DNA of 37,355 bases from JAWAFD01 sp964467175 (GCA_964467175.1 CAYXNY010000016.1:1-37355), one strand, 5' to 3'; shown: positions 24,338-31,342, counted from the stretch's first letter. Program-made: numbers and translations. The notes: generated by a model from the letters alone, not told the origin.

Positions 24338-25551
24338 TGATAAAACACAAGCAAAAGCAGAATTACTACTAGGAACGGAAAAGCAAAATAAACCATATTT
24401 ATTCTTCCATAATCATAGCTTACGCTCGGCCTGTAAAAAACATCTCCATAGAAATTTCCTGCTGTGTTTTCCCTGTGCGCGATATATTTGTCGTGTTTGT
24501 ATGTTCTGAGGAAATGGTCGTAGGCTTCTGCTGAGATGATTTTCGGGCCGAAAGAAGGGTAGTGGGGAAAATCGCACCTGTATATGTAGCAGAAAGTTTC
24601 CGGCATTTCTTCGATTAGGTAGGGTTTTACATTATTTTTGTACCATGTCTCTTCGCTCTCTCCGTCTCCGTACTCATCCTTCTCGCTTTCTATGTACCAT
24701 ACCCCATAGACATCGTCGTAGGTGTCAAATGTGTAGAGCTGCCTCCTTCCATACTCCATTCCATCTATGTAAAAAACAAACCGGTAGAATTTTCTCTTTG
24801 AAAAAACTAAATTGTTGAAATGGTTGTTCTGCGTCCACTGTTCTGTTATGGGCGGCTGAAAAGTGAAAAAAAGAACATTCCCTCCTTCCACTGTGTACGC
24901 AATAGAGCTGTAGAATTCCTTTACAACCGTTGCGTCGCTCGTTGAGGTTGTTTTCTCGCAGTCGCAATCCTCGTTTCCCTCTTCATCAGTTTCGCATTCC
25001 TCCTCCCACCTAACATGGGTAATCTGATAGGGAAACTCGATTTTGCCGTCAAGCGTTGCCCTCAGTTCATTATGCCCATCCGTGACCCAAAGCTCGCTGG
25101 TCCTAAAAGGAACCTCAACAATAGTTTTGCCTTTATCTACCTCAACCACTTTTGTCCTGCCCTTGAATTTGAATGTAATGTTGCCATAAACCTTCGGCTC
25201 TCCGGTTGCTCTCTTTATGTCCACATTCTCATGTCCATCGCATCCTCCTCCTACTTCTTTCTCAAACCTCTCGCCATGATGCTCCCCCCATGTCCATATT
25301 AAAAAATGCTCATCCTCTGCCGCAATCCTGTCATCAACGCTCGGGTCTATAGAGAGAAGCTTCATGCTCGCGTAGGAAACTGGCTCTTGAAATGTCGGCA
25401 CACCCTCCATTCCAGGAGGAACAAAATCCACGAGCTGAGGGGCAATCTGCTGGTTATGGAAAAGAACTTCTTGGATGGGCGGGTCTTCGTACTGGCCTGA
25501 AAAGAGCGCGGAAAAAAGCAATAAAAAAAATAAAACAACCCTCCCCTCCAT
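24334..25551 (-). CDS. Secreted membrane-anchored protein, unknown function
   Basis: A 405-residue protein with a signal peptide (RVVLFFLLLFSALFSG), a large extracellular beta-rich domain and a C-terminal membrane anchor (INMVYFAFPFLVVILLLLVFYH, residues 384-405), i.e. almost entirely outside the cell. A cysteine-containing acidic loop (EEECETDEEGNEDCDCEK) could bind metal or form disulfides; further cysteines (ETFCYIYRCDF) lie near the end. Aromatic residues are frequent. I do not recognise a family. The promoter carries the GAATGCGCAAAAG motif shared with the gene at 30454. Convergent overlap with the lipoprotein gene is 4 nt. Confidence 0.65.
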   Translation of the reverse strand: MEGRVVLFFLLLFSALFSGQYEDPPIQEVLFHNQQIAPQLVDFVPPGMEGVPTFQEPVSYASMKLLSIDPSVDDRIAAEDEHFLIWTWGEHHGERFEKEVGGGCDGHENVDIKRATGEPKVYGNITFKFKGRTKVVEVDKGKTIVEVPFRTSELWVTDGHNELRATLDGKIEFPYQITHVRWEEECETDEEGNEDCDCEKTTSTSDATVVKEFYSSIAYTVEGGNVLFFTFQPPITEQWTQNNHFNNLVFSKRKFYRFVFYIDGMEYGRRQLYTFDTYDDVYGVWYIESEKDEYGDGESEETWYKNNVKPYLIEEMPETFCYIYRCDFPHYPSFGPKIISAEAYDHFLRTYKHDKYIAHRENTAGNFYGDVFYRPSVSYDYGRINMVYFAFPFLVVILLLLVFYH

Positions 25552-25558
25552 GCTACAA

Positions 25559-25582
25559 GAATGCGCAAAAGAATTTTTAAAC
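25559..25582 (-). promoter_or_regulatory. Promoter with shared CTTTTGCGCATTC motif, copy 1
   Basis: Reading the minus strand, GTTTAAAAATTC (TATA) is followed at once by CTTTTGCGCATTC, then 7 nt and the ATG at 25551. The same 13-bp motif at the same 7-nt spacing precedes the ATG at 30454. Position between TATA box and start suits a repressor site or an initiator element. Confidence 0.6.
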
Positions 25583-26175
25583 TATTTTAAAAGCGACATG
25601 AGCACTTCGTACGCCTTTGCGGTGTCCGCCTGCCTGACAACGAGCATCGTGTCTGTGTAGCATGAAATTATCTCGCAAACATTTATGCCCTCGAGGGCAA
25701 GCGCCCTTAGCAAAAGGGATACAACCCCGGGGGTTTCCTCTATTTCTTCGCTGCTCTTTATCACTATGAGGTCCAAGTTCTCCTCCACCCTGTGCACGTT
25801 CTTTTTCTTTATTTTCGAAAGCTCGCTCTCAGGAACAACGTATGTATAGTACCTGCTTTTTGCATGCGTAATAGAATCGATATTCAGCCTTTGGGAGGAT
25901 GTGACCACAGCGACCTTTGTCTTTATTGAAAGGGAGCTGTTTTTTAGAAGGGAAAGAACTTTATACTCAAGGTCCTCCTGCGCCGCTGTAAGTTTTTTCG
26001 ACGCCCGTATAATCGCCATCTTAACCGCCTGCATGTTTCTTTCACCCCCGTAAATTTCATTGCATATCTTCCTCGCAAGCGCGCTGTTGTTTATTATTCC
26101 AGCCCTTACAAGCTCCTTTATGAACGGCCTTCTTTTTATGTACAGCCAGACAAGCTCGCTGATTTTTTGTTCCAT
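25582..26175 (-). CDS. ACT-domain regulator (COG2150-like)
   Basis: A 197-residue protein with an N-terminal helical/winged-helix part (ELVWLYIKRRPFIKELVRAGIINNSALARKI) and a C-terminal ACT-type domain (about 132-197: LDLIVIKSSEEIEETPGVVSLL, then INVCEIISCYTDTMLVVR). This matches an archaeal family described as predicted regulators of amino-acid metabolism. The ACT part would sense a small ligand. AGGTG lies 7 nt before the ATG, and the upstream AT-rich spacer has three copies of GTTATAAAT, one of them overlapping the start codon. Confidence 0.8.
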   Translation of the reverse strand: MEQKISELVWLYIKRRPFIKELVRAGIINNSALARKICNEIYGGERNMQAVKMAIIRASKKLTAAQEDLEYKVLSLLKNSSLSIKTKVAVVTSSQRLNIDSITHAKSRYYTYVVPESELSKIKKKNVHRVEENLDLIVIKSSEEIEETPGVVSLLLRALALEGINVCEIISCYTDTMLVVRQADTAKAYEVLMSLLK

Positions 26176-26252
26176 TTATAACACCTTTGTATATATTTAT
26201 AACATTTATAACGATAAATTAAAATATCTATGCATTACTTTAATATTCCCTC

Positions 26253-26519
26253 ATGTCAGACTGTCCAGGTGCGCAATGGAATTATTGGAACGCACACGGA
26301 AAGGTAAAAGCAGGGCTAGGAAAAAAAGGGCCAGGAAACAATGGGTTTAACGGGAAACAGCCGCTAGAGGGGCCAGATAAGAAAGCAGAGGAACTAGACA
26401 GGATAGTGAAGGAAAAGATCGACAAATACACAGAAGAAACCGGCAGACGACCCAGCGAAAGCATGATTGACAATTGGTACATGGAAGCGGCTCGGTCCAT
26501 TAACGGGAAACAGCTATAA
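26253..26519 (+). CDS. Hypothetical protein, 88 aa
   Basis: Unrecognised small protein. The first 45 residues are Gly/Lys/Asn/Pro-rich and probably flexible (MSDCPGAQWNYWNAHGKVKA onward); the second half has two amphipathic helices (KKAEELDRIVKEKIDKYTEE and SESMIDNWYMEAARSI). AAATTAAAATA about 29 nt upstream suggests a leaderless or nearly leaderless start. Its end overlaps the convergent 579-residue gene by 6 nt. Confidence 0.55.
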   Translation: MSDCPGAQWNYWNAHGKVKAGLGKKGPGNNGFNGKQPLEGPDKKAEELDRIVKEKIDKYTEETGRRPSESMIDNWYMEAARSINGKQL

Positions 26520-28253
26520 GACCTCTCCCAGCTCTTCTATCGTCATGATTTTTACTATCCCGTTTCCCATTTTCAGCCGTATTTTCGGCTCCATATCCCC
26601 CAAACCACGCATGAACTCCCGCTTCTCCTTCTCATCAAAAACAACAATAATCTCGTTTTTTCCTATCCTATCCCTAGGAGGACCTATCTTCCAGCCATCT
26701 GTTTTAAATACGCCATCTTCCTCCTTAAAAACGATGCCCTTCTCCACAAGAATATCCCGTATCATCCTCTTCAGAACATTCGTCTTTATATCGCCCGCGC
26801 CTTTTATCTGGTAGTACCCAGCGTACCCTTCAACAACCCCTTTTTTCTCAAGCTTTTTCAAAATTTCCTCAACATTTCCCTCGCTGACATCCATTCCTTC
26901 TGTAATCGTCTCCTTTATGCCCCATGAAACATCCTTCACGGTAAGCGGAACATCCTTCCATCCGAACTTCTTCTCCACATACCTAAAAACATCTGTAATA
27001 CTCTCTGCGGTGACAACCTTTCTCCCAAGAAGCTCCTCCGCAACCTCGTGCGTTATTATCCGGTATGTCGGTTTTTTTGCCATCTTTCCGTAAGCGAACG
27101 CGGCCGCAACGAGGATCAGCCCGGGAATGCCAAATGTAATGTAGATGTCCCATACGCTTGAAACATCGCTCTGCACATTTATCTCCTTCTCAAAATTCAG
27201 ATATTTTATTTTGAAAATGTTGTCTCCTTTTTTTAGCTTGGCCGGAACAACGAGAATTCCGTCAACTATCGGCAGCCTCCTCTCTGCCCCTCCGGCAACC
27301 GAAACATAAGCGAACCCCGAGGGAACCGGCTCGCCGTTCATAGTAATGTTGAATATCTGGTTAACGTCTTTTTTCCCGGCATATTCGATCTCCACGCCCT
27401 TTGCAGTAATGAGCATCGCGCCAAGAAGGTTAATCCGGTCATAAACTTTTGCTACATATGTACCGCTTTCGTTGAAAGAAAGCCTTTCCACAAACGCTTT
27501 CGGAGAGGTGACAAACCCGAGTTTTTTTTCGTAGACATTCTTCCCATCTTTCTCAAGAGAAAAAAACACCGCGCCGTCCGCCCTCGGAACCGTGAAGGTA
27601 AGTTCCGTGGCCTCCCATAAGTATATTTCATCCTTTCCGTTTATGCGGACAGAAAGCATCTGAAAGGAGCCGTCAGTAAGCTCTTTGTTGAGCATGAGCC
27701 TTCCGTTCCTCGCCTCCTTTGCGGAAACATAAACTGTTCCCGCCCCCTCCCTTATCTCTTCTATTTCGTAGACATCAAAAAGGAAATAGTTCTCGTTTTT
27801 GGCGAGGAGCGCATCCAAGCTTTCAAGGGCAACGAACTGCTTTGTTAGGTTAAGAGACCACTCTTCCTCCTTCATTCCATCTGCGTCGAGAACAAGGTTC
27901 GGCTTTCCGAAATAAACCACCCTGTTGTTATCAAAAACAGAAGGATCAACAAGAAAATCTCTGGGCATCGCAGAAGAGCATATGAGTATAAGCGAGTCCT
28001 TGGAGGATGCAGCTAGGGCGGGTGAAAGCTCCTTTATGGTTATTCCATACTGGGCCAGCCCCGCGGTTTTTTCCTTGATGGCGTCCTTGTACATGCCATC
28101 AACCAGAACTATTGTTTTGTACGGAGGGTATTTCAATGAAGCGAGAACCGCCGTTTTATCTCCTGTATAAGCATATATTTTATCCTGCGCGATTCCAATT
28201 GTCGCAGCGTGCGAAAGACAGAGCAGGAAGACAAGCAAAACAATTTTTTTCAA
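26514..28253 (-). CDS. Membrane protein with extracellular domain, one span and cytoplasmic winged-helix region
   Basis: A 579-residue protein. A signal peptide (KKIVLLVFLLCLSHA) is followed by about 350 extracellular residues with Ig-like beta character, one transmembrane helix near residues 367-390 (VWDIYITFGIPGLILVAAAFAYG), and a cytoplasmic part with winged-helix-like segments (LLGRKVVTAESITDVFRYVE and VEEILKKLEKKGVVEGYAGYYQI). That topology suits a one-component membrane sensor, but DNA binding is inferred. The start is a TTG directly after the pheS stop, with GGGGTG 8 nt upstream; no ATG is available and this start gives a standard leader. Confidence 0.7.
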   Translation of the reverse strand: MKKIVLLVFLLCLSHAATIGIAQDKIYAYTGDKTAVLASLKYPPYKTIVLVDGMYKDAIKEKTAGLAQYGITIKELSPALAASSKDSLILICSSAMPRDFLVDPSVFDNNRVVYFGKPNLVLDADGMKEEEWSLNLTKQFVALESLDALLAKNENYFLFDVYEIEEIREGAGTVYVSAKEARNGRLMLNKELTDGSFQMLSVRINGKDEIYLWEATELTFTVPRADGAVFFSLEKDGKNVYEKKLGFVTSPKAFVERLSFNESGTYVAKVYDRINLLGAMLITAKGVEIEYAGKKDVNQIFNITMNGEPVPSGFAYVSVAGGAERRLPIVDGILVVPAKLKKGDNIFKIKYLNFEKEINVQSDVSSVWDIYITFGIPGLILVAAAFAYGKMAKKPTYRIITHEVAEELLGRKVVTAESITDVFRYVEKKFGWKDVPLTVKDVSWGIKETITEGMDVSEGNVEEILKKLEKKGVVEGYAGYYQIKGAGDIKTNVLKRMIRDILVEKGIVFKEEDGVFKTDGWKIGPPRDRIGKNEIIVVFDEKEKREFMRGLGDMEPKIRLKMGNGIVKIMTIEELGEVL

Positions 28254-29642
28254 TTAAAACACACCCCTGAGAGAAACCGATTCAAGCCATTTCAAATCGT
28301 TTTTGTAGAATGTTCTTATATCCTCAAGCCCAAGGACCATCATAAGGGGCCTTTCGAGGCTTAGCCCCCACGCAAGAACCGGCCAGGTCGCGCCCAGAGG
28401 TTTGCACACCTCCGGCCTGAAAATTCCTGCACCTCCGAGCTCTATCCACTGCTTCCTGGGCTCGAAAAACACTTCAACCTCCAAGCTCGGCTCTGTGTAC
28501 GGAAAATAGCTTGGCCTGAACCTTATCTTCTCAAACCCCAATCTCGAATAAAACTCCTTGAGGAGCCCCAGAAGATGCCGGAAATTCGCCTTTTTCCACA
28601 CAACAATTCCTTCTATCTGATAAAACTCTGCGAGATGCTTGAAATCTATCGCTTCGTTCCTGAAAACCCTTCCTATGGAGAAGAATTTGCCGGTTCCCTT
28701 CTTTATATCCGCAAGCGTCCTCGCGCTGAGGACTGTTGTGTGCGTCCTGAGAACAAGCTTCCTCGCCTCTTCTGCGCTCCACTTGTACCCCCATGATTTT
28801 TCATGCTGCCTCTTCACCCTGCTGATTGTCTGCTCATCTATTTTCTCATCGCTTTCGCCCTCTAAATAAAATGTGTCCGCAAGGTCTCTTGCCGGATGGT
28901 CCTGCGGCTGGAAAAGGGCGTCGAAGTTCCAGAACGCGGTTTCAACATAGTTCCCGCGCATCTCCACAAACCCCATGTCCCTGAAAATCCTGCTTATTCT
29001 CTCTATCGCAACAGTTATGGGGTGCTTTTTTCCCGGCTTCATCTCTCCCTTTTCAAATTTTATGTTGTAGGGTTTGAAGCCCTTTTCCCTCCACTCCCCG
29101 CTTTTTATTACTGCTTGGGTAAGATCCCCTATCCCGCCCTCCTCTTGCGGCGAGAAGCCCATCCCGGCTTCTGTAATTTCAACAGAATAGTGCTTTTTCT
29201 TTTTCTCCTCCAAAAGTTTTCTCTGCAGAAGCTCGCGGTCCGGCTTTTTGAGCTCCAGCGCCTCGCGCAGGTGGTATTTTTCGGGTTTTTTCAGAACCTT
29301 TATCAGGCCGTTTTCAATCCCAACCCATCCTTCTTTTTTCGCCTTTCCCAAACCTATTGTTTTTAATTCGCTGTCAAGCTCGGCTATGCTTTTTCCTCCA
29401 CACTCAACCACCCTTTCCTCTGGAAATCCCTCGGAGAGAAAACGCTTTCCCTCATCCGTAATATCATAACTCGCCTCTTCCTTCTCCGAAATCTTTGCAA
29501 GCCCCTTTTCGCTGAGCCAGTAGGAGGCCCTTCTGGCCGCATCCAGCGGGATGGAAAGCTCTTCCGAGAGCTCTTCAACGCTCGCTTTTTTTGCCTTTTT
29601 TAGATAAATCAGAACGCCCCTTTCATATTCGTGCAGTATCAT
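28254..29642 (-). CDS. pheS: Phenylalanyl-tRNA synthetase alpha subunit
   Basis: The 462-residue class II catalytic subunit that charges tRNA-Phe. An N-terminal winged-helix region (residues 1-70) and a coiled segment lead to the catalytic core: motif 1 region DMGFVEMRGNYVETAFWNFD, HPARDLADTFYL, motif 2 FFSIGRVFRNEAID, the phenylalanine-binding FRPSYFPYTEPSLEVEV and motif 3 ending GLSLERPLMMVLG. Length is normal for archaea. The ATG overlaps the upstream membrane-protein gene by 4 nt (ATGA), and the downstream membrane protein starts right after its stop. PheT is not in the window. Confidence 0.95.
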   Translation of the reverse strand: MILHEYERGVLIYLKKAKKASVEELSEELSIPLDAARRASYWLSEKGLAKISEKEEASYDITDEGKRFLSEGFPEERVVECGGKSIAELDSELKTIGLGKAKKEGWVGIENGLIKVLKKPEKYHLREALELKKPDRELLQRKLLEEKKKKHYSVEITEAGMGFSPQEEGGIGDLTQAVIKSGEWREKGFKPYNIKFEKGEMKPGKKHPITVAIERISRIFRDMGFVEMRGNYVETAFWNFDALFQPQDHPARDLADTFYLEGESDEKIDEQTISRVKRQHEKSWGYKWSAEEARKLVLRTHTTVLSARTLADIKKGTGKFFSIGRVFRNEAIDFKHLAEFYQIEGIVVWKKANFRHLLGLLKEFYSRLGFEKIRFRPSYFPYTEPSLEVEVFFEPRKQWIELGGAGIFRPEVCKPLGATWPVLAWGLSLERPLMMVLGLEDIRTFYKNDLKWLESVSLRGVF

Positions 29643-30454
29643 GTTTTCTTCCTCGCTATCTTGCTGTACTGGAGATAGGTGTAGGTAAGAAATATGCTGC
29701 CGAGCATGAGCAACAACGCCATTCCTTCCGGCGTTTTCCCGAGGTCAACGATCATCCTCTCGGCATCCTTGAAAAAGCTGTAAATCTCATCATCCATGCC
29801 CTTCTCAACCCTGAAAACGAGCGTGAGGCCCACGAGAATTGAATCAGACCAGCTCACGCTTTCCAGCCTAGCTGGGAGGACGGCGCTGATGGCCCGCGGC
29901 ATTGGGTTGAGGTCGGTTACAACTGCATTTTTCGGCAGATAGAAAGTCATTTTTTGGGTGCTGTCGAGGATGTAGTGGTCGCCCATCGTTGTTTTAAGGG
30001 AGAGTGGGTTGCTTCTCAGCCTGTACTCGGTGATTCTTGGGCTTGTTTCAATCTCTTCAAACATTCCGGTTCCAGCTATGGGTTTTCCTTCAGCCATGTA
30101 TCTTAAAGCATCGTATGTTATCACAATCTCGCCTCTCCAAGTATCGGAAAGGGGGTTGTGGCCGTAAAGCGGCTGAGGCCTTACTGCAAGGTTCTGCACA
30201 TCCACAACTTCGGTGTTTACATGCACCTTCAGGTCGCTGCTTCCTATAAGTTCCGCCCAGGTTGCAAGGTCGTTTTTGTTCAGCGCCGCGTTGTACCTCG
30301 CAACATCCGTCTCGCCCTCAACCAAAATTTTTATCGTTTCGCGCGCATTCACGCTTCCATCATTGTTGACAAAAAAATCTATGTTTACCTGCTGGACGTA
30401 GAATGCGGCATTGGACAGAAATACAAGCAGCAGCATGGCGAGAGCGCGTTTCAT
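29639..30454 (-). CDS. Secreted membrane-anchored protein, unknown function
   Basis: A 271-residue protein with a signal peptide (KRALAMLLLVFLSNAAF), an extracellular domain of mainly beta character (YVQQVNIDFFVNNDGSVNARETIKILVEGE) and a C-terminal anchor (ALLLMLGSIFLTYTYLQYS) with a basic cytoplasmic end. The opening strand pattern, a string of NDGSVNARETI followed by long strands, resembles archaeal surface proteins of unknown role. It is the first gene of the operon with pheS and the 579-residue membrane protein, and its promoter carries the shared motif. Confidence 0.65.
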   Translation of the reverse strand: MKRALAMLLLVFLSNAAFYVQQVNIDFFVNNDGSVNARETIKILVEGETDVARYNAALNKNDLATWAELIGSSDLKVHVNTEVVDVQNLAVRPQPLYGHNPLSDTWRGEIVITYDALRYMAEGKPIAGTGMFEEIETSPRITEYRLRSNPLSLKTTMGDHYILDSTQKMTFYLPKNAVVTDLNPMPRAISAVLPARLESVSWSDSILVGLTLVFRVEKGMDDEIYSFFKDAERMIVDLGKTPEGMALLLMLGSIFLTYTYLQYSKIARKKT

Positions 30455-30461
30455 GGTTTAG

Positions 30462-30485
30462 GAATGCGCAAAAGGATTTTTATAC
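30462..30485 (-). promoter_or_regulatory. Promoter with shared CTTTTGCGCATTC motif, copy 2
   Basis: Minus strand: GTATAAAAATC (TATA), then CTTTTGCGCATTC, then 7 nt to the ATG at 30454. Motif and spacing are identical to the promoter before the ATG at 25551, and the TATA boxes align too. Confidence 0.6.
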
Positions 30486-30708
30486 ATTATGGATAAAAAA
30501 CCCCATTCGCTAAATAAAAAAAGCAAAATAAACTCGCCCGCTTTCTCTGGCTTTCGCTTCTATTATGCTTCTCTCTTTTTTGCGTTCTCTTGAAAAGCGA
30601 GTGTTTTTTGTTTTTGTTTTGCGAAGGCGGATATTTGGGCGCTTACGAAGCCAAACAAAAACTTAAAAACCTTTCTGCTATTTATGGGTTAGAATTTAAG
30701 GTGATGGC

Positions 30709-30801
30709 ATGAGACCATTGAGAATGGATGAGGATGAGGATTGGGAAGAAGAGGACTTCGATGAAGAGGAAGATGTTGAAGAGGAAGAAGAGTCCGAGTA
30801 A
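30709..30801 (+). CDS. 30-residue acidic microprotein
   Basis: ATG at 30709 preceded by GGTGATGGC, one of the better ribosome binding sites in the window, and by a CTTAAAAACC TATA-like box about 45 nt upstream. The peptide begins MRPLRMDEDEDW and is then almost only Asp and Glu to its end (EEEEESE), with one Phe. It is followed by T-rich termination signals. Its composition is unlike a random ORF, and the placed signals argue for translation. A role such as a basic-protein chaperone or nucleic-acid mimic is possible but unsupported. Confidence 0.5.
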   Translation: MRPLRMDEDEDWEEEDFDEEEDVEEEEESE

Positions 30802-30851
30802 TTTTTCCTTCCCCTTTTTTTGTTCTCAATTTTATTTTTAATTCTTTTTGT
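30802..30851 (+). terminator. T-rich terminator after the acidic microprotein
   Basis: Several runs of 4-7 T (CCCCTTTTTTTG, ATTTTATTTTTAATTC, TTTTTG) follow the stop codon within 50 nt, a typical archaeal termination zone. Confidence 0.45.
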
Positions 30852-30892
30852 TGTCAAACGACCACGGCCTAAAGGCCATGGATTTCTTGACA
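30852..30892. mobile_element. Possible IS200/IS605-type end, solo remnant
   Basis: TGTCAA (30852-30857) and TTGACA (30887-30892) flank a subterminal hairpin with CCACGGCCT (30862-30870) pairing to AGGCCATGG (30873-30881), 8 of 9 pairs, across a 2-nt AA loop. A GGCCTAAAGGCC hairpin near CATGG-TTTCTTGACA resembles the ends I know from IS605/tnpB-type elements. No transposase or tnpB lies nearby, so at most it is a lone end or miniature derivative. Confidence 0.35.
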
Positions 30893-30995
30893 CCCGTGCA
30901 GTCAAAAATTCTGAGGCAACTTTAAAAATATAATGCCGCAAAATGAAGTTACCTTAGGAAATTTAGAAATGGACACCTTCCAAAATGGGCCCGTA

Positions 30996-31012
30996 AAAAG
31001 TAATTTCGGGAC
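30996..31012 (+). other. tRNA intron 1 (17 nt, position 9/10)
   Basis: The bulge-helix-bulge is formed by exon CCCG (30990-30993) pairing with intron CGGG (31007-31010), a 3-nt bulge TA/A at the 5' site and AC/G at the 3' site. An inner mini-hairpin AAA-GTAA-TTT closes it. Cutting after the second base of each bulge joins TA to GCTC and gives a normal D-arm. The outer helix is weak (GGG with CTC). Confidence 0.75.
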
Positions 31013-31064
31013 GCTCAGCTTGGATAGAGCGACGCTCTCCTAAGGCGAAGGTCGAGGGTTCAAA

Positions 31065-31116
31065 GAACCTTTCTTCGGGTTGCCAAGAAAGGTCTCATCC
31101 AAAGAAGGTTTGAGAA
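31065..31116 (+). other. tRNA intron 2 (52 nt, T-loop position 59/60)
   Basis: The outer helix is the T stem GAGGG/CCCTC. The central 4 bp pair TTCA (31059-31062) with TGAG (31111-31114). Bulges are AA/G (31063-31065) and AA/T (31115-31117). The inner helix pairs AACCTT (31066-31071) with AAGGTT (31105-31110). This is a complete hBHBh' motif; cutting gives TTCAAAT, the consensus T-loop. Confidence 0.85.
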
Positions 31117-31133
31117 TCCCTCCGGGCCCGTAA

Positions 31134-31178
31134 GCCAGGGGGAGCTTTAGGTAATTCTCATCTCCCCCTAGCTTCAAC
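31134..31178 (-). repeat. 45-bp direct repeat, copy 1 (hairpin family E)
   Basis: Identical over 45 bp to 31209-31253. It contains AGGGGGAG (31137-31144) pairing with CTCCCCCT (31162-31169) around a 17-nt loop. Read on the minus strand it aligns with the plus-strand copies near 31368 and 31636. Confidence 0.85.
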
Positions 31179-31208
31179 CCCCTTATGTGATTAGGAGGTT
31201 TGGCGGAG

Positions 31209-31253
31209 GCCAGGGGGAGCTTTAGGTAATTCTCATCTCCCCCTAGCTTCAAC
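31209..31253 (-). repeat. 45-bp direct repeat, copy 2 (hairpin family E)
   Basis: Exact second copy, 75 bp downstream of the first; stem arms at 31212-31219 and 31237-31244. It lacks the adjacent CCCCCTTATGTGATT segment that follows copy 1. Confidence 0.85.
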
Positions 31254-31264
31254 AGACAAACCGC

Positions 31265-31285
31265 GGAGGGGGTTTCACCCCCTCC
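31265..31285. repeat. Hairpin H1 (AGGGGG-TTTCA-CCCCCT type)
   Basis: GGAGGGGG pairs with CCCCCTCC, 8 bp, around TTTCA. With its T-A closing pair the core is AGGGGG-T-TTC-A-CCCCCT. Confidence 0.75.
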
Positions 31286-31342
31286 CCAGTTTTTCCTCGA
31301 TTTCCTGACCCTCCCCAAAAATGAGTTGAGAAGAAGCATAAG

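Larger units (their letters stand above)
30987..31130 (+). tRNA. tRNA-Arg (anticodon CCU) with two noncanonical introns
   Basis: Exon 1 is GGGCCCG-TA (30987-30995). Exon 2 (31013-31064) holds the D-arm GCTC/GAGC, the anticodon loop CTCCTAA (anticodon CCT at 31039-31041) and the 5' half of the T-arm, GAGGG-TTCAAA. Exon 3 (31117-31130) is T-CCCTC then CGGGCCC-G. Joined, they form a 75-nt tRNA with a perfect 7-bp acceptor stem, 4-bp D stem, 5-bp T stem and the T-loop TTCAAAT. One A-A mismatch and one G-U sit in the anticodon stem. CCA is not encoded. A TTTAAAAATATAA promoter box lies about 55 nt upstream. Confidence 0.88.

Noticed and set aside
30987..31130. tRNA pseudogene interrupted by random insertions
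   Set aside because: Both insertions sit exactly in bulge-helix-bulge motifs and their removal restores perfect acceptor, D and T stems with a consensus T-loop, which random damage would not give.
31134..31253. Two identical 45-bp repeats with a 30-bp spacer, resembling a minimal CRISPR array
   Set aside because: The repeats are long strong palindromes belonging to a hairpin family with diverged copies nearby in both orientations; there are only two exact copies, no further spacers and no cas genes.
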